43,403 nucleotides of DNA from Pseudomonadota bacterium (GCA_017421975.1 JAFOHE010000211.1:1-43403); one strand, 5' to 3'; shown: positions 8,982 through 17,629, numbered from the stretch's first letter. The notes: generated from the sequence alone by a model not told the origin. Numbers and translations: made by a program.

Positions 8982-9551
8982 CTATTGCAAGGTAAATGTT
9001 ATGTCAGAATCGCTCTTCTCATAAAGCTGAATATCAAAATAGACGCCCTCTCCAGAAACCATTTCAAAAACCTCAACACCGTCTCGACGTATGCTCGATA
9101 CACTGCCGTTGTTATTGCCGATAAGAGAGCCACGGCGAAGAACAAATCGATTGCCTGCTGGATCAATCACAAATGCCTTCGGTTCCGCTGTGCCAGTAAT
9201 GACACCCATCAATTTATAATCCTTGACGCTGTAAAGCTGCTCTGGAAGCTGCTCTTTATTATTACCAAGCGCTGCAAGCTGCTGCTGCTGAAGTATCTCC
9301 GCAAACATCGTATCCGTAAATCCTCGAAACGGATTGCGCGGAGCAAGCTGAACTTCCCAGTTCTTCACTGGCTTCCAGTTGCCATCCGCAACCTCAAGCA
9401 TGCTGCGATCAATCGATGACTTGCGATGCGTCGCCTGCGATGCACTCGACACCGTACGTACCGGCACACCAGGATCCGGTTCACAACCGGCGAGTACAGG
9501 AAGACCGATTACAAAACCAAATAGTATGATTTTAATCCAAGGGGTTTTCAT
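8982..9551 (-). CDS. pilP: Type IV pilus lipoprotein PilP
   Basis: 189 residues. The N-terminus is a lipoprotein signal (lipobox LAGC, Cys near residue 23). The sequence RNPFRG near residue 73 and the beta-rich C-terminal domain (YKLMGVITG, then AFVIDPAGNRFVLRRGSLIG) are characteristic of PilP, the inner-membrane lipoprotein that binds PilN/PilO and links them to the PilQ secretin. It lies 19 bp downstream of pilO and 25 bp upstream of pilQ on the same strand, matching the canonical order. Confidence 0.93.
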   Translation of the reverse strand: MKTPWIKIILFGFVIGLPVLAGCEPDPGVPVRTVSSASQATHRKSSIDRSMLEVADGNWKPVKNWEVQLAPRNPFRGFTDTMFAEILQQQQLAALGNNKEQLPEQLYSVKDYKLMGVITGTAEPKAFVIDPAGNRFVLRRGSLIGNNNGSVSSIRRDGVEVFEMVSGEGVYFDIQLYEKSDSDITFTLQ

Positions 9552-9570
9552 GGCTCATGTCCTCAATGCG

Positions 9571-10209
9571 CTATTGCTGATTTGTCGATGCTGCCGATCC
9601 ACCCGTATAAAGATACGTCTCGGCTACACAGATCACTTTTAACATTGTATTCGTGTCTTCTTTACTCGAATTACTCGCTCGCGTGATCTGTACATCCTGT
9701 ATGTTAATGATCTGCTCGCGACTGTTATTCTTCATCCCATCGCCCATATTCGCAAGATCCCAGAAAAACTGTATCGCCGCTTCGTATGTCGCTTCAAATT
9801 CCATGCGAATCGGTATCGCCGAATACTCACCATGCGATATCTCGCCTTCCTGCTTAAACAAAACCCACTTGCTCACTCGACTCGTCCGAGCACGCTGAAC
9901 GACACTGTCAAAAAAGTAGTTCAATTCATCCGCTGTCGACGGTATCTTGGCTCGCAAAATATTCAATCGAGATTCAAGACGCTCCTTCTCCTTGCGGATC
10001 TCTACAAGCTGTGATTCCTGCTCCTGAAGCTGAACTTTCTCCTGACGAATCGAATCTATGCGCTGACGCGTATTGTTATACTTCGTCGTAAGATCCGAAT
10101 AAATCGCAAAGTAAAAAATGACCGGAACCAAAATCACCAGAAGGACTAGGACTACAACAACCACCTCTGGTGGCGTCTGCTGTTTGCTCGCTGTCGTTAT
10201 TTTCGCCAT
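9571..10209 (-). CDS. pilO: Type IV pilus inner-membrane protein PilO
   Basis: 212 residues with one N-terminal membrane helix (about 20-40, VVVVVLVLLVILVPVIFYF), a coiled coil (about 45-90, rich in Gln/Glu/Arg) and a C-terminal ferredoxin-like region. This is the layout of PilO, which pairs with PilN to connect the cytoplasmic PilM ring to PilP. A strong AGGAGG precedes the ATG by 5 nt and overlaps the pilN stop codon region, indicating translational coupling. Confidence 0.92.
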   Translation of the reverse strand: MAKITTASKQQTPPEVVVVVLVLLVILVPVIFYFAIYSDLTTKYNNTRQRIDSIRQEKVQLQEQESQLVEIRKEKERLESRLNILRAKIPSTADELNYFFDSVVQRARTSRVSKWVLFKQEGEISHGEYSAIPIRMEFEATYEAAIQFFWDLANMGDGMKNNSREQIINIQDVQITRASNSSKEDTNTMLKVICVAETYLYTGGSAASTNQQ

Positions 10210-10218
10210 ACTGTCCTC

Positions 10219-10932
10219 CTAACCCTCATTCTCTGATCCACCCGACGGCGCTTCTTCGGCTGACTCATTCGTCAAAAGATCAATAAGCGCAAGACCGTCC
10301 TGCGTCTGATAGTTAAAGTTGACTTCTATCGTAAACGAAAACGATTGCGTCGTAATCTTCAACGTCGATTCATGACCATCTTTCACTTCCCCAAGACGCA
10401 CATTGCGCATTAAAGGACTCGACTTCAGACGTTTCCAAAACTCACCAATATCATCGTTCGTCCGCGCCGTACCAAATATCTCTATCTCCGAATTTCCAAT
10501 GTCCGAAAACTTCGTCAAAATGATATTCTCAGGATCCCAAGTCAATGACCATTCCGCTTCCTGAGCTGCCCTGCGGGCTACGACATCACGCGGATTCGAT
10601 AAAAGACGCGCCAGCTCATTTAATATATACTGCGGACCCGTCCTCAATGCTGCCAACTTCGCAAACGTCATCTCGCGATTGCGAAGCTCCTCTATCTGCT
10701 TCTTGATCTTGTCTACATCTGCAAGTCGAGCTTTTATCTCATCACGTTCCTGCGCTTCCCATCGCTCCTGCGCAACGAGCTTCTTTACGCTTGAATCCAT
10801 CTTGCTATAAGCACCGATACAAGCAATAATCTCTACAAGAATGACGATCCCCAAGATAACGCCTACGGTTTTAAATGGACCAGACTTCGATTTCGCTTTT
10901 CGATCCGGGTGCAGGTTTATGCGTACTATCAT
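10219..10932 (-). CDS. pilN: Type IV pilus inner-membrane protein PilN
   Basis: 237 residues beginning IVRINLHPDRK, the conserved cytoplasmic N-terminal motif of PilN (usual form INLLP) that binds PilM. A membrane helix (about 24-44) and a coiled coil (about 50-85) follow, then the periplasmic domain. In the family, PilN dimerises with PilO. The acidic C-terminus (ESAEEAPSGGSENEG) is a local extension. It sits 47 bp after pilM and 9 bp before pilO. Confidence 0.92.
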   Translation of the reverse strand: MIVRINLHPDRKAKSKSGPFKTVGVILGIVILVEIIACIGAYSKMDSSVKKLVAQERWEAQERDEIKARLADVDKIKKQIEELRNREMTFAKLAALRTGPQYILNELARLLSNPRDVVARRAAQEAEWSLTWDPENIILTKFSDIGNSEIEIFGTARTNDDIGEFWKRLKSSPLMRNVRLGEVKDGHESTLKITTQSFSFTIEVNFNYQTQDGLALIDLLTNESAEEAPSGGSENEG

Positions 10933-10979
10933 TTGTTAACCTCTCTCATCGTGTTTCATTTCGCTTTTGATACGAGCGG

Positions 10980-12026
10980 TTATTCGTTCGCCGACCGCAA
11001 TGCAAGTCCAAGCGCTACCGTCAGTTCAAGACCTTTCTCTTCAAGAACGTCATGTTTGCATTGTTTACTATATGCCAAATTCTTGAGATCAATCAGCTCC
11101 ACAGGCGCATCAAGCGACTTCTCAAACAATCGTCGTGTCGTCGGACTCTTCACTGCACCACCGCATAAAAATAACTTGTCAACACGGTCACAGCCCGTCG
11201 TCTCGTAAAAGAAATTAATCGAACGCCTAATCTCACCTACGATATTTTCAACAACGGCTTTCGTCACATCGTCTACATCCGCTGGGACTACGCCTTCTGA
11301 CTGTGATTTGCCCGTCTTAAAGGCTTCCGCTTCCTCTCGCGTAATGCCAAATTTCTTCTGTATCTCTTCCGTGATCTGGTTGCCGCCAATCGTAATGTCT
11401 CGCGTAAAACTCGGTACCCCGTTCACAATCATCGTCATGGATGTCATCGCCGCACCAACGTTGATCACACCAACAACCGCGTTTTCCGTCTCCTTCGGAT
11501 AAAAAACTTCTATCAGATTGTGAAGCGCAAAATTCACCGTATCGACAATCTTTACTTCAAGACCTGCATCACGTACGATCGATATATAATCTCGAACAAC
11601 GTCCTTCTTCGTCGCCACAAGAAGAATTTCCATCTTCTTCTGCTGTTGGTTGCGCTCCAATATAACCGTGTCAACAACGACTTCCTCGTAATCAAACGGT
11701 ATATGTTGCTCAACTTCCCAACGAAGATTCTCTTGAAGCTCTTCCTCACTCATCTCAGGCATACGCACGCGTTTGACAATAACATTATATCCCGAAACCG
11801 CTATCGCACACGCTTTTTGCTTGATGCCATTCGAACGAACAAGCCCTCGAATCACATCCGTGATCTCCGATCCATTCAAAATCGACCCTTCAACAATCGG
11901 ATCATTCGAAAACTCGGCACTGTCAACAAGCTGTATCTCATAAGAGCCGCGCACTTCTTTAAGCAGACATATCTTTGCACTGCTCGATCCTATATCAAGG
12001 CCTAAAAGCAATTTTCCATTCGCCAT
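10980..12026 (-). CDS. pilM: Type IV pilus actin-like ATPase PilM
   Basis: About 348 residues with the actin/FtsA fold signatures: phosphate-1 motif LLGLDIGSSSAKICLL near the start, a long central domain, and the second phosphate/adenosine motifs GVINVGAAMTSMTMI and LFLCGGAVKSP. PilM forms the cytoplasmic ring of the type IV pilus machine and binds the PilN N-terminus. An upstream in-frame ATG exists at 12056, but AAGGAG lies 7 nt before the ATG at 12026 (MANGKLL), so that start is preferred. It is the first gene of the pilMNOPQ operon; the promoter should lie in 12027-12140. Confidence 0.94.
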   Translation of the reverse strand: MANGKLLLGLDIGSSSAKICLLKEVRGSYEIQLVDSAEFSNDPIVEGSILNGSEITDVIRGLVRSNGIKQKACAIAVSGYNVIVKRVRMPEMSEEELQENLRWEVEQHIPFDYEEVVVDTVILERNQQQKKMEILLVATKKDVVRDYISIVRDAGLEVKIVDTVNFALHNLIEVFYPKETENAVVGVINVGAAMTSMTMIVNGVPSFTRDITIGGNQITEEIQKKFGITREEAEAFKTGKSQSEGVVPADVDDVTKAVVENIVGEIRRSINFFYETTGCDRVDKLFLCGGAVKSPTTRRLFEKSLDAPVELIDLKNLAYSKQCKHDVLEEKGLELTVALGLALRSANE

Positions 12027-12143
12027 TTCCGTCTCCTTCTGTACGTTAAGGCTCAAAACTCCAAGTTTGAGTGTGCCACATTTTATGCAAATGTCTAGTT
12101 TTGCATGTTCTTATTCGCTTGCTCAAAAAAAACATGTTTTTTT

Positions 12144-12202
12144 AGGGCGGGGGGACGCCCCCCAACGCGGCTATTGCTAACGCAATACGCCGCGCCCCCC
12201 GT
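12144..12202 (-). repeat. Bulged-palindrome element E2 (type A)
   Basis: GGGCGGGGGG-ACG-CCCCCC hairpin followed by GCGGCTATTGC-TAAC-GCAATACGCCGC and then GCCCCCC. The second hairpin pairs fully except for one extra C in the right arm (GGCTAT opposite ATACGCC), the same bulge as in the other elements. It lies 65 bp 3' of the methyltransferase gene and upstream of pilM. Confidence 0.8.
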
Positions 12203-12266
12203 GTCAGTTCAGCTTACAATGCTCTCTCGCACATAACGATTTCGTTTCCTTCTGCTGCATCAGGTA

Positions 12267-13619
12267 TCATCGGCTTCGCTGCTCACAAATCCGCTTCAAA
12301 ATACAAACAGTTTCCACATCTGCCGTCCGAGGAAACATATCTACATAATGAAAACATTGTGGCGCATACATCGGCTCAAGACGTTGCATATCTCGGCCAA
12401 GACATGATGCCTCACACGATATATAAAGGATATAGTCCGGTGACAGCGACTTCAATGCTTCACACAATGTAGGCGTCATGCCGCCTCGCGCTGGATCCGC
12501 TATCACAACTTCGGCTTTCGGACACCCCTCTGGAAGACCCTTCTCAAGATCATAAAGCCTCAGCTGAACTCGGCCAATATTATCCCCTCGCTGACGCGTT
12601 TCCTCATAGCCTCGCGAAAATGTCTCGCGATCACCAAAAAACTCAATACCCAGTACATCCGGAACTTCCATCGCTGCGCGAAACGTAAAATTACCTGCAC
12701 CACAGAAAAGATCAATAACACAAGATGGTTTGGTTTCCCGCAAAAATGTCTGCACAATCCTGTGTAGATGCGCATTCGCTTCCTGCGTCGCTTGCGCAAA
12801 TCGACCAATACGGCGCCATGTCACAACATCCTGTCCTTCGAGGGAAACAATATCCCGAATCGAAGCCTGACCCCACACGCGGTTCTCATATAATGCTCCC
12901 GCATAAATGCCACGCGCAACTGCGTCACTCAAATATCGCATCACCTGCTCATGCTCATATCGACCCATAAAAGGACGATGAGCCGAGCGCTTGCGGCGTG
13001 CATCTCCAAAACGCTTGTCCTTCAGCGGCGTCTCAACTTCCGCATTGACCTTCACTTCCGCATAAACGCGATCCTCATCGTCCAGATCCATCTGTATGTC
13101 AAGCACCGGATCGCACTTCCACGTAAAATTCGAAACGACATCCTCAACAGCACTACGCAATGCCTCTGGCAACATCAGACACTTGCAAATATCGACGATC
13201 TTATGTGTGCCTGAAATAAATAAACCTGCTTCCTGACGCGATAAATGAATACGTATCCGACGACGCGTGCCATCCAAAACACGAACTGGCCAATATGTCA
13301 CAGGTACACCACTGTCCACATGCGCTTGGCGACAAATATTGTCATGGACTGCTTTGGCCTTGAACGCCAAAGCAACTTCCGGGGAAACATGGCGAAAACC
13401 ACAACCACTACATGCCCGAACGGGACAATGATCCTTCACGCGAAAGTGAGAAACACGGTCACACTTCACAACAACACCGCGGCCAAACCCCTTCTTTTCT
13501 TCTGTAACGCGGAATTCTCCACTCTCACCAGGAAGCGTACGCGAAATAAAATACGTCTTCCCATCCACACGCGTAATGCCTTCGCCCCCTTTTGCAAGAC
13601 ATTCTATGGTATATCTCAT
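12267..13619 (-). CDS. RumA/TrmA-family RNA m5U methyltransferase (paralogue 1)
   Basis: 450 residues. An N-terminal TRAM-like domain (1-60, CLAKGGEGITRVDG) is followed by Cys residues for an iron-sulfur cluster (HCPVRACSGCGFRH, about 70-83), a central domain, and a SAM-binding Rossmann fold (about 300-445) with IDLFCGAGNFTF, an acidic SAM-ribose residue in GIEFFGDRE, VVIADPARGG and the catalytic YISCEASCLGRD. Family members transfer methyl from SAM to C5 of a uridine in rRNA or tRNA. The usual CNP after the catalytic Cys is CEA here. A second paralogue is at 23447-24910. The target base cannot be read from sequence. Confidence 0.85.
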   Translation of the reverse strand: MRYTIECLAKGGEGITRVDGKTYFISRTLPGESGEFRVTEEKKGFGRGVVVKCDRVSHFRVKDHCPVRACSGCGFRHVSPEVALAFKAKAVHDNICRQAHVDSGVPVTYWPVRVLDGTRRRIRIHLSRQEAGLFISGTHKIVDICKCLMLPEALRSAVEDVVSNFTWKCDPVLDIQMDLDDEDRVYAEVKVNAEVETPLKDKRFGDARRKRSAHRPFMGRYEHEQVMRYLSDAVARGIYAGALYENRVWGQASIRDIVSLEGQDVVTWRRIGRFAQATQEANAHLHRIVQTFLRETKPSCVIDLFCGAGNFTFRAAMEVPDVLGIEFFGDRETFSRGYEETRQRGDNIGRVQLRLYDLEKGLPEGCPKAEVVIADPARGGMTPTLCEALKSLSPDYILYISCEASCLGRDMQRLEPMYAPQCFHYVDMFPRTADVETVCILKRICEQRSR

Positions 13620-13692
13620 ATAATAATCGCTCTAAAACCCAGCAGTCGCCCATCGTTCGGCTGTAATTCCCGCTAGATCGGATGAGGCTCAG

Positions 13693-15165
13693 CTAAATCT
13701 GCTTGCGCTGAGCGGATGAAAGAATACCCAACGCCTCGCGGTATTTCGCAACTGTGCGCCGAGCAATATCAATATTCTCATCCTTGAGCATTTCAGCAAT
13801 CTTCTGATCACTTAACGGTTTCTTCGGATTTTCACCCGATATAATCTGTTTGATTCGATTTTGAACAGCCGTACTCGCAAGATCTTCGCCTGAAAAAGCA
13901 TCCATACGGCTGATCTTCGATGTAAAAAAGAATTTGAGTTCGTACGTACCCTGCGGCGTATGAACGTACTTCTTGTTCGTCACACGGCTGATCGTCGATT
14001 CACTCAATTCCGTATCATCCGCAATGTCTTTCAATACCATCGGCTTCAGATACTGGACGCCTTTTTCAAAAAATTCCCGCTGTCGAGCAACAATCGCTTC
14101 CGTCACGCGGTAAATCGTCCGCTCCCGCTGATGAATTGATCGTATAAACCAACGGGCACTACTCATCTTCTCACGTATATATGACGCCGCTTCCGATGCA
14201 TTGCCAGAGCGAACGAGGTCGCTGTAGTATGAACTAACCTTGAGTTTCGGAAGACCGTCGTCATTCACAACAACATGATATTCCCCATCCGACATACGCT
14301 CAACAAAAACATCCGGCGTGATGTACTGCGGACGCTCATCCGAATACTTTATGCCAGGACGCGGATTCAGCGTCGTAATCACCTGCGCAGCACGACGCAC
14401 GCGGTCTGGCGTCGTTTTTAAAGCACGCGCTATCGCATCGTAGTTCTTGCGCTCAAGCAGCGATATATGCTCGTCTATGATCGAACGAACCAACGTGTTG
14501 TCCGGATAAAGAATCTCCGCTTGCGCCAACAAACATTCCCGAAGATCACGGGCACCAACACCCGTAGGATCAAACTCCTCAATCGTCTCCTGAACAAAAA
14601 CGACGGCATCCAGATCCACTTCGAGCATCTCCGCAATCTCTTCAAGCGTAATCCCCACAAGATAACCATCTTCGTTAATATTGCTGATAATCTCACAAGC
14701 GATTCGCCGCTGCGTCTCATCCATATTCGAAAGCTGTACCTGACGAAGAAGATGTTCCACAAGCGTCGGCTGCGCAGACAGCGTCGCTTCATAACTCGGC
14801 ATTTCCTCTCCAACATACCCCTGGCCAGATGTGTCCGGTAACGGCGTATGCGTCTGGTACTGGTTCAAATACGCATCCCAGTCAATCGAATCACCTTCCG
14901 CAATCGATTTATCCAGATCACGGAGACTGTTGTCGAGATCCTCGCTCTCGTTCGGTATGGCCGGCGGTTCCCCTTCTTCAAGCTGGACAAATGTACTCTC
15001 TGAATCCGGTGCTTCCTCAAGCGTCGGATTCTCCGTCAGCTCTTCCTGAATCGTGTCGATCAGTTCCAATCGGGAAAGCTGCAATAACTTAATCGCCTGC
15101 TGAAGTTGCTGCGTCATGCGCAATTGCGGCTTCATCGTGATATTCAGCGACATTTTTTGTGCCAT
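13693..15165 (-). CDS. rpoN: RNA polymerase sigma-54 factor RpoN
   Basis: 490 residues, a normal length. Region I is the Gln/Leu-rich N-terminus (MTQQLQQAIKLLQLSRLEL, about 16-34) that enhancer-binding ATPases act on; region II is acidic (about 50-100); region III holds the core-binding domain, an HTH with ESTISRVTNKKYV, and the diagnostic RpoN box ARRTVAKYRE (about 468-477). It directs transcription from -24/-12 promoters, which in related bacteria include pilus genes. AAGGAG lies 8 nt before ATG. The 73-bp gap to the methyltransferase gene suggests possible co-transcription. No enhancer-binding protein is encoded in this window. Confidence 0.97.
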   Translation of the reverse strand: MAQKMSLNITMKPQLRMTQQLQQAIKLLQLSRLELIDTIQEELTENPTLEEAPDSESTFVQLEEGEPPAIPNESEDLDNSLRDLDKSIAEGDSIDWDAYLNQYQTHTPLPDTSGQGYVGEEMPSYEATLSAQPTLVEHLLRQVQLSNMDETQRRIACEIISNINEDGYLVGITLEEIAEMLEVDLDAVVFVQETIEEFDPTGVGARDLRECLLAQAEILYPDNTLVRSIIDEHISLLERKNYDAIARALKTTPDRVRRAAQVITTLNPRPGIKYSDERPQYITPDVFVERMSDGEYHVVVNDDGLPKLKVSSYYSDLVRSGNASEAASYIREKMSSARWFIRSIHQRERTIYRVTEAIVARQREFFEKGVQYLKPMVLKDIADDTELSESTISRVTNKKYVHTPQGTYELKFFFTSKISRMDAFSGEDLASTAVQNRIKQIISGENPKKPLSDQKIAEMLKDENIDIARRTVAKYREALGILSSAQRKQI

Positions 15166-15690
15166 GATGATTGCTCCTTACACTGACGTCCGATCGAAAT
15201 GAAATGCTTTGAACGACTGAATATGCGAAAACATAAAAGCCAAGACCTTGTTCCGTATCAAGGCACAGCTTTTGCTTAGTTTAGAATAATCCTCAATTTT
15301 TCTCAACAAAATCGCACGAAGAGTACTCAATCAACGATTTAGTACCATCTGAAAATGTCGCCATCCTGCTTGCTGATACATCGGATCATCCAAGCTTTTG
15401 TTCCAACATGATGGATTCAAAAGTCCACTTGCCACGCCTTGCAAAGCGGGGATTGAGGAAATAGGGACAAAATAAGATGGCTGACTCGTTACAGCCCTTG
15501 CGCTGAATTCACCAGAGATTGAAAAGACTTCTTTCCAAAACAACGAAAAAATCACCGGAAACAAAACAGTATGACAATTTTGTCGCGAAAAACAAATTTT
15601 GCACCTTTTCTGCGTTGACATGGCGAGTAAAGGGTGTTTATAAGACCCTCTCATATCAGGGGGCTTAAACTTCATGGAGATACTTCAGCT
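15166..15690. other. Divergent intergenic region between rpoN and the RodZ-like gene
   Basis: 525 bp between divergently read genes, so both promoters lie here. It contains copy A of an imperfect 80-bp direct repeat. The open frame on the minus strand in this stretch has no ribosome binding site or recognisable domain, and I do not call it a gene. Confidence 0.5.
15392..15474 (+). repeat. Imperfect direct repeat, copy A
   Basis: The segment starts AAGCTTTTGTTCCAACATGATG and ends near aaatagggacaaaata. It matches 16373-16450 (AAGCTTTTCCAACAGGATG ... gaatagggacaaaac) in order and spacing with scattered mismatches. The two copies bracket the RodZ-like gene. Confidence 0.6.
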
Positions 15691-16203
15691 ATGGAAACAC
15701 CCGGCATTATGCTTAAACGCGAACGTGAAGCCCGCGGCTTGACGATCAAATATATCGCATCCGAAACGAAAATATCCGAATCCTCAATCGCTGCAATCGA
15801 AGACAATAACTTCAATGCCTTCCCGGCAGAAGTCTTTGTTCGCGGTTTTCTGCGAAATTATGCACGCGCACTCGCGTTGCCTTCCGAAGAAATCATCCTC
15901 GCTTACGAATCCTACAAAAATCAGACGTCCCAGACGCCAGAACACGTCTCCGTCGCCGATACCGTTCAGGATGCCATCTCAGCCGAAAAAGCTGCCAATA
16001 ATGATGAAGCCATCGCTTCCCATTCCTTCCGGTTTGCTTATCTCGCCATCATTCTCCTCGTCGTCGCCAGCATCGGCCTAAGTGTCGTCTTCACTGGCAC
16101 CGGTGAAGCTGAAGAAAGTAACGGGTACTATCCTGAAGCTTCACAGGATGAAGAAGAATCACCCTTCCTCATAAGCAATACATCCGACGGTTGGTTACAA
16201 TAG
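15691..16203 (+). CDS. RodZ-like HTH membrane protein
   Basis: 170 residues. Residues 1-70 form an HTH of the RodZ/HTH_25 type: MLKREREARGLTIKYIA, then ETKISESSIAAIEDNNF and AEVFVRGFLRNYARAL. A linker leads to a single membrane helix (about 110-130, AYLAIILLVVASIGLSVVF) and a short acidic tail that is far smaller than the RodZ periplasmic domain. RodZ couples MreB to the cell-wall elongation machinery; the HTH and topology fit, but the short C-terminus leaves the role open. The start at 15691 has GGAGA 11 nt upstream; the frame is open further upstream without a better site. Confidence 0.8.
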   Translation: METPGIMLKREREARGLTIKYIASETKISESSIAAIEDNNFNAFPAEVFVRGFLRNYARALALPSEEIILAYESYKNQTSQTPEHVSVADTVQDAISAEKAANNDEAIASHSFRFAYLAIILLVVASIGLSVVFTGTGEAEESNGYYPEASQDEEESPFLISNTSDGWLQ

Positions 16204-16220
16204 CCGACTTCTCGATTTCA

Positions 16221-16252
16221 AAAAAAGTGCGTCTCTTGACGCACTTTTTTTA
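16221..16252 (+). terminator. Terminator of the RodZ-like gene
   Basis: AAAAAAGTGCGTC-TCTT-GACGCACTTTTTTT is a perfect stem with flanking A and T tracts, 18 bp after the stop codon. The A/T symmetry lets it work in both directions. Confidence 0.92.
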
Positions 16253-16372
16253 TGCCCAACATTTCTTCAATCACGACAAAAATAATGGCCGTGTTCAAAT
16301 GAGCTTTATCGTGGCAACAATAAAGCTCAATCTTGAAAATCCAGGCTTCCCGTATGCAAATACACCAAAACC

Positions 16373-16450
16373 CAAGCTTTTCCAACAGGATGTGTCGTAA
16401 ACGTTCCCTCACGCCTTTGAAAAAGGGGATGTAGAGAATAGGGACAAAAC
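16373..16450 (+). repeat. Imperfect direct repeat, copy B
   Basis: Partner of 15392-15474: AAGCTTTTCCAACAGGATG at the start, acgcctttgaaaaagggg in the middle and tagggacaaaac at the end. It lies between the RodZ-like gene terminator and the tRNA promoter. Confidence 0.6.
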
Positions 16451-16497
16451 AGAAAACGCCATCGTTCCCGCTATGTGAAAAAAATTGGCGTTTTTAC

Positions 16498-16526
16498 TTG
16501 CCTTCAAATGTCTTTTGATGTATTAG
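16498..16526 (+). promoter_or_regulatory. Likely sigma-70 promoter of the tRNA-Ala gene
   Basis: TTGCCT (16498-16503) and TATTAG (16521-16526) are separated by 17 bp and end 30 bp before the mature tRNA. Consensus spacing and position support it. Confidence 0.5.
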
Positions 16527-16555
16527 ACCGCCCGTTCAGCGAAAGCTGAATTTGT

Positions 16556-16628
16556 GGGGTTGTAGCTCAGTTGGGAGAGCGCCAGAATCGCACTCTGGAG
16601 GTCATCGGTTCGATCCCGTTCAGCTCCA
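16556..16628 (+). tRNA. tRNA-Ala (anticodon CGC)
   Basis: 73-nt cloverleaf. The acceptor stem GGGGTTG pairs with CAGCTCC and carries the G3-U70 wobble pair that marks alanine tRNAs. The D arm is GCTC-AGTTGGGA-GAGC; the anticodon stem CCAGA/TCTGG encloses the loop ATCGCAC with anticodon CGC (reads GCG); the T loop is TTCGATC. One T-stem position is a T-T mismatch. The 3' CCA is not encoded (the discriminator A is followed by TAC). Confidence 0.9.
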
Positions 16629-16635
16629 TACATAT

Positions 16636-16660
16636 AGCGGCTTTTATGCCGCTTTTTTTA
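16636..16660 (+). terminator. Terminator of the tRNA-Ala gene
   Basis: AGCGGC-TTTTAT-GCCGCT followed by TTTTTT, 8 bp after the tRNA. Confidence 0.88.
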
Positions 16661-16730
16661 TGCCCAAAATCAGCCATACGCTTTTCAGCGGACGAATCCT
16701 TTGACTTTCCTGACATACGACTCATGCCAC

Positions 16731-16806
16731 GGGGGCGTTGCGGGGGATTCCCCCGCACAAGGGGTAGCGGCGTATTGACAAATAGCCGCGTAGGGGGCTT
16801 GCCCCC
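16731..16806 (+). repeat. Bulged-palindrome element E3 (type A)
   Basis: A GCGGGGGATTCCCCCGC hairpin precedes GGGGTAG, then GCGGCGTATT-GACA-AATAGCCGC with one unpaired G, then GTAGGGGGCTTGCCCCC (second G/C hairpin). The short inner arm (ATT/AAT) shows the minimal form of the core. It lies between the tRNA terminator and trxA. Confidence 0.8.
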
Positions 16807-16973
16807 TCACACAGACACAATGTAAATTGCCATCGACACATCACACAGACACGTCTTTTTGCACAAAATTATAAAAACAAACGTGCCTCTCCCAAAATGG
16901 TGTATATGTTGATGGTTGTTCCGGCGAATCCGCCGAAATTCAATTCAACACGATACGTAAGGATGAAAATTCT

Positions 16974-17297
16974 ATGGCCAGTAACAATGTAATTCATCTT
17001 GATGACAATAATTTCATTTCCGAAGTTGCCCGTTCCGACAAGCCTGTACTCATCGATTTCTGGGCAACGTGGTGCGGTCCCTGCCGCGCTTTGGCTCCGA
17101 CCATCGATGCCATCGCCGATGAATATGCGGGACAGATCAAAGTCTGCAAAGTCGATGTCGATAAATCCAATATCGCAGGCAAATACGGGATTCAGTCCAT
17201 CCCCGTTGTCATGGCAATCAAAGACGGTACCGAATTGGGACGCGTCATCGGAAATTATCCCGCTAAAGTTCGTGACCTTCTCAACCTCCTGAAATAA
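16974..17297 (+). CDS. trxA: Thioredoxin
   Basis: 107 residues, the standard thioredoxin length. The active site is WCGPC in FWATWCGPCRALAP (about 32-35), with the buried Asp in VLIDFWA and the cis-Pro in SIPVVMA. Thioredoxin reduces disulfides in cytoplasmic proteins, using electrons from thioredoxin reductase. AAGGA lies about 10 nt before the ATG. Unlike E. coli TrxA it starts ASNNVIHLDDNNF, a common form in other phyla. The next gene begins two bases after its stop, so the two are probably one transcript ending at 17629. Confidence 0.96.
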   Translation: MASNNVIHLDDNNFISEVARSDKPVLIDFWATWCGPCRALAPTIDAIADEYAGQIKVCKVDVDKSNIAGKYGIQSIPVVMAIKDGTELGRVIGNYPAKVRDLLNLLK

Positions 17298-17299
17298 TC

Positions 17300-17587
17300 A
17301 TGCTTCATCATTTATTTATCGCTTTGCCTGCAACATTGGCCGAATTTAGTTGGTCTAACTTCTGGCGCCCTGAATACATCAATCGATGGGATCTCCACAT
17401 GACGACTTTCTGGGTACCGGCCATTCTAGGCATCATCTTCTTCGTCCTCTTTTTCCAGGCTTTTACCAAAAAGAAAATCTTCCTCACCATCGTTTATCTC
17501 ATTCTCCTGGCTGCATGCATCTTTTATATCGGTACGGGTGAACAATCCGCTGCGATTAATGCCCTCGAAAATATCGTGCAGAGCTGA
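17300..17587 (+). CDS. Small membrane protein after thioredoxin
   Basis: 95 residues with two predicted membrane helices (about 40-55, WVPAILGIIFFVLFF, and 61-80, KIFLTIVYLILLAACIFYI) joined by a basic turn FTKKK; the N-terminal part may also be membrane-associated. No family is recognised. It begins 2 bp after trxA and ends just before a strong terminator, so it is co-expressed with thioredoxin; a redox-linked role would be inference from position only. Confidence 0.7.
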   Translation: MLHHLFIALPATLAEFSWSNFWRPEYINRWDLHMTTFWVPAILGIIFFVLFFQAFTKKKIFLTIVYLILLAACIFYIGTGEQSAAINALENIVQS

Positions 17588-17589
17588 TA

Positions 17590-17629
17590 AAAATGCGTAA
17601 AATGGGTATCCGTTTTACGCATTTTTTTT
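17590..17629 (+). terminator. Terminator of the trxA operon
   Basis: AAATGCGTAAAA and TTTTACGCATTT form a long stem around a short loop, followed by TTTTT. Confidence 0.92.

Noticed and set aside
12027..12143. Sigma-54 promoter (TGGCAC near 12070) upstream of pilM
   Set aside because: The -12 element is not at the required distance from the TGGCAC, so rpoN dependence cannot be claimed.
15331..15675. 114-codon minus-strand open frame between rpoN and the RodZ-like gene
   Set aside because: No ribosome binding site, no domain, and it overlaps repeat copy A and the divergent promoter region.
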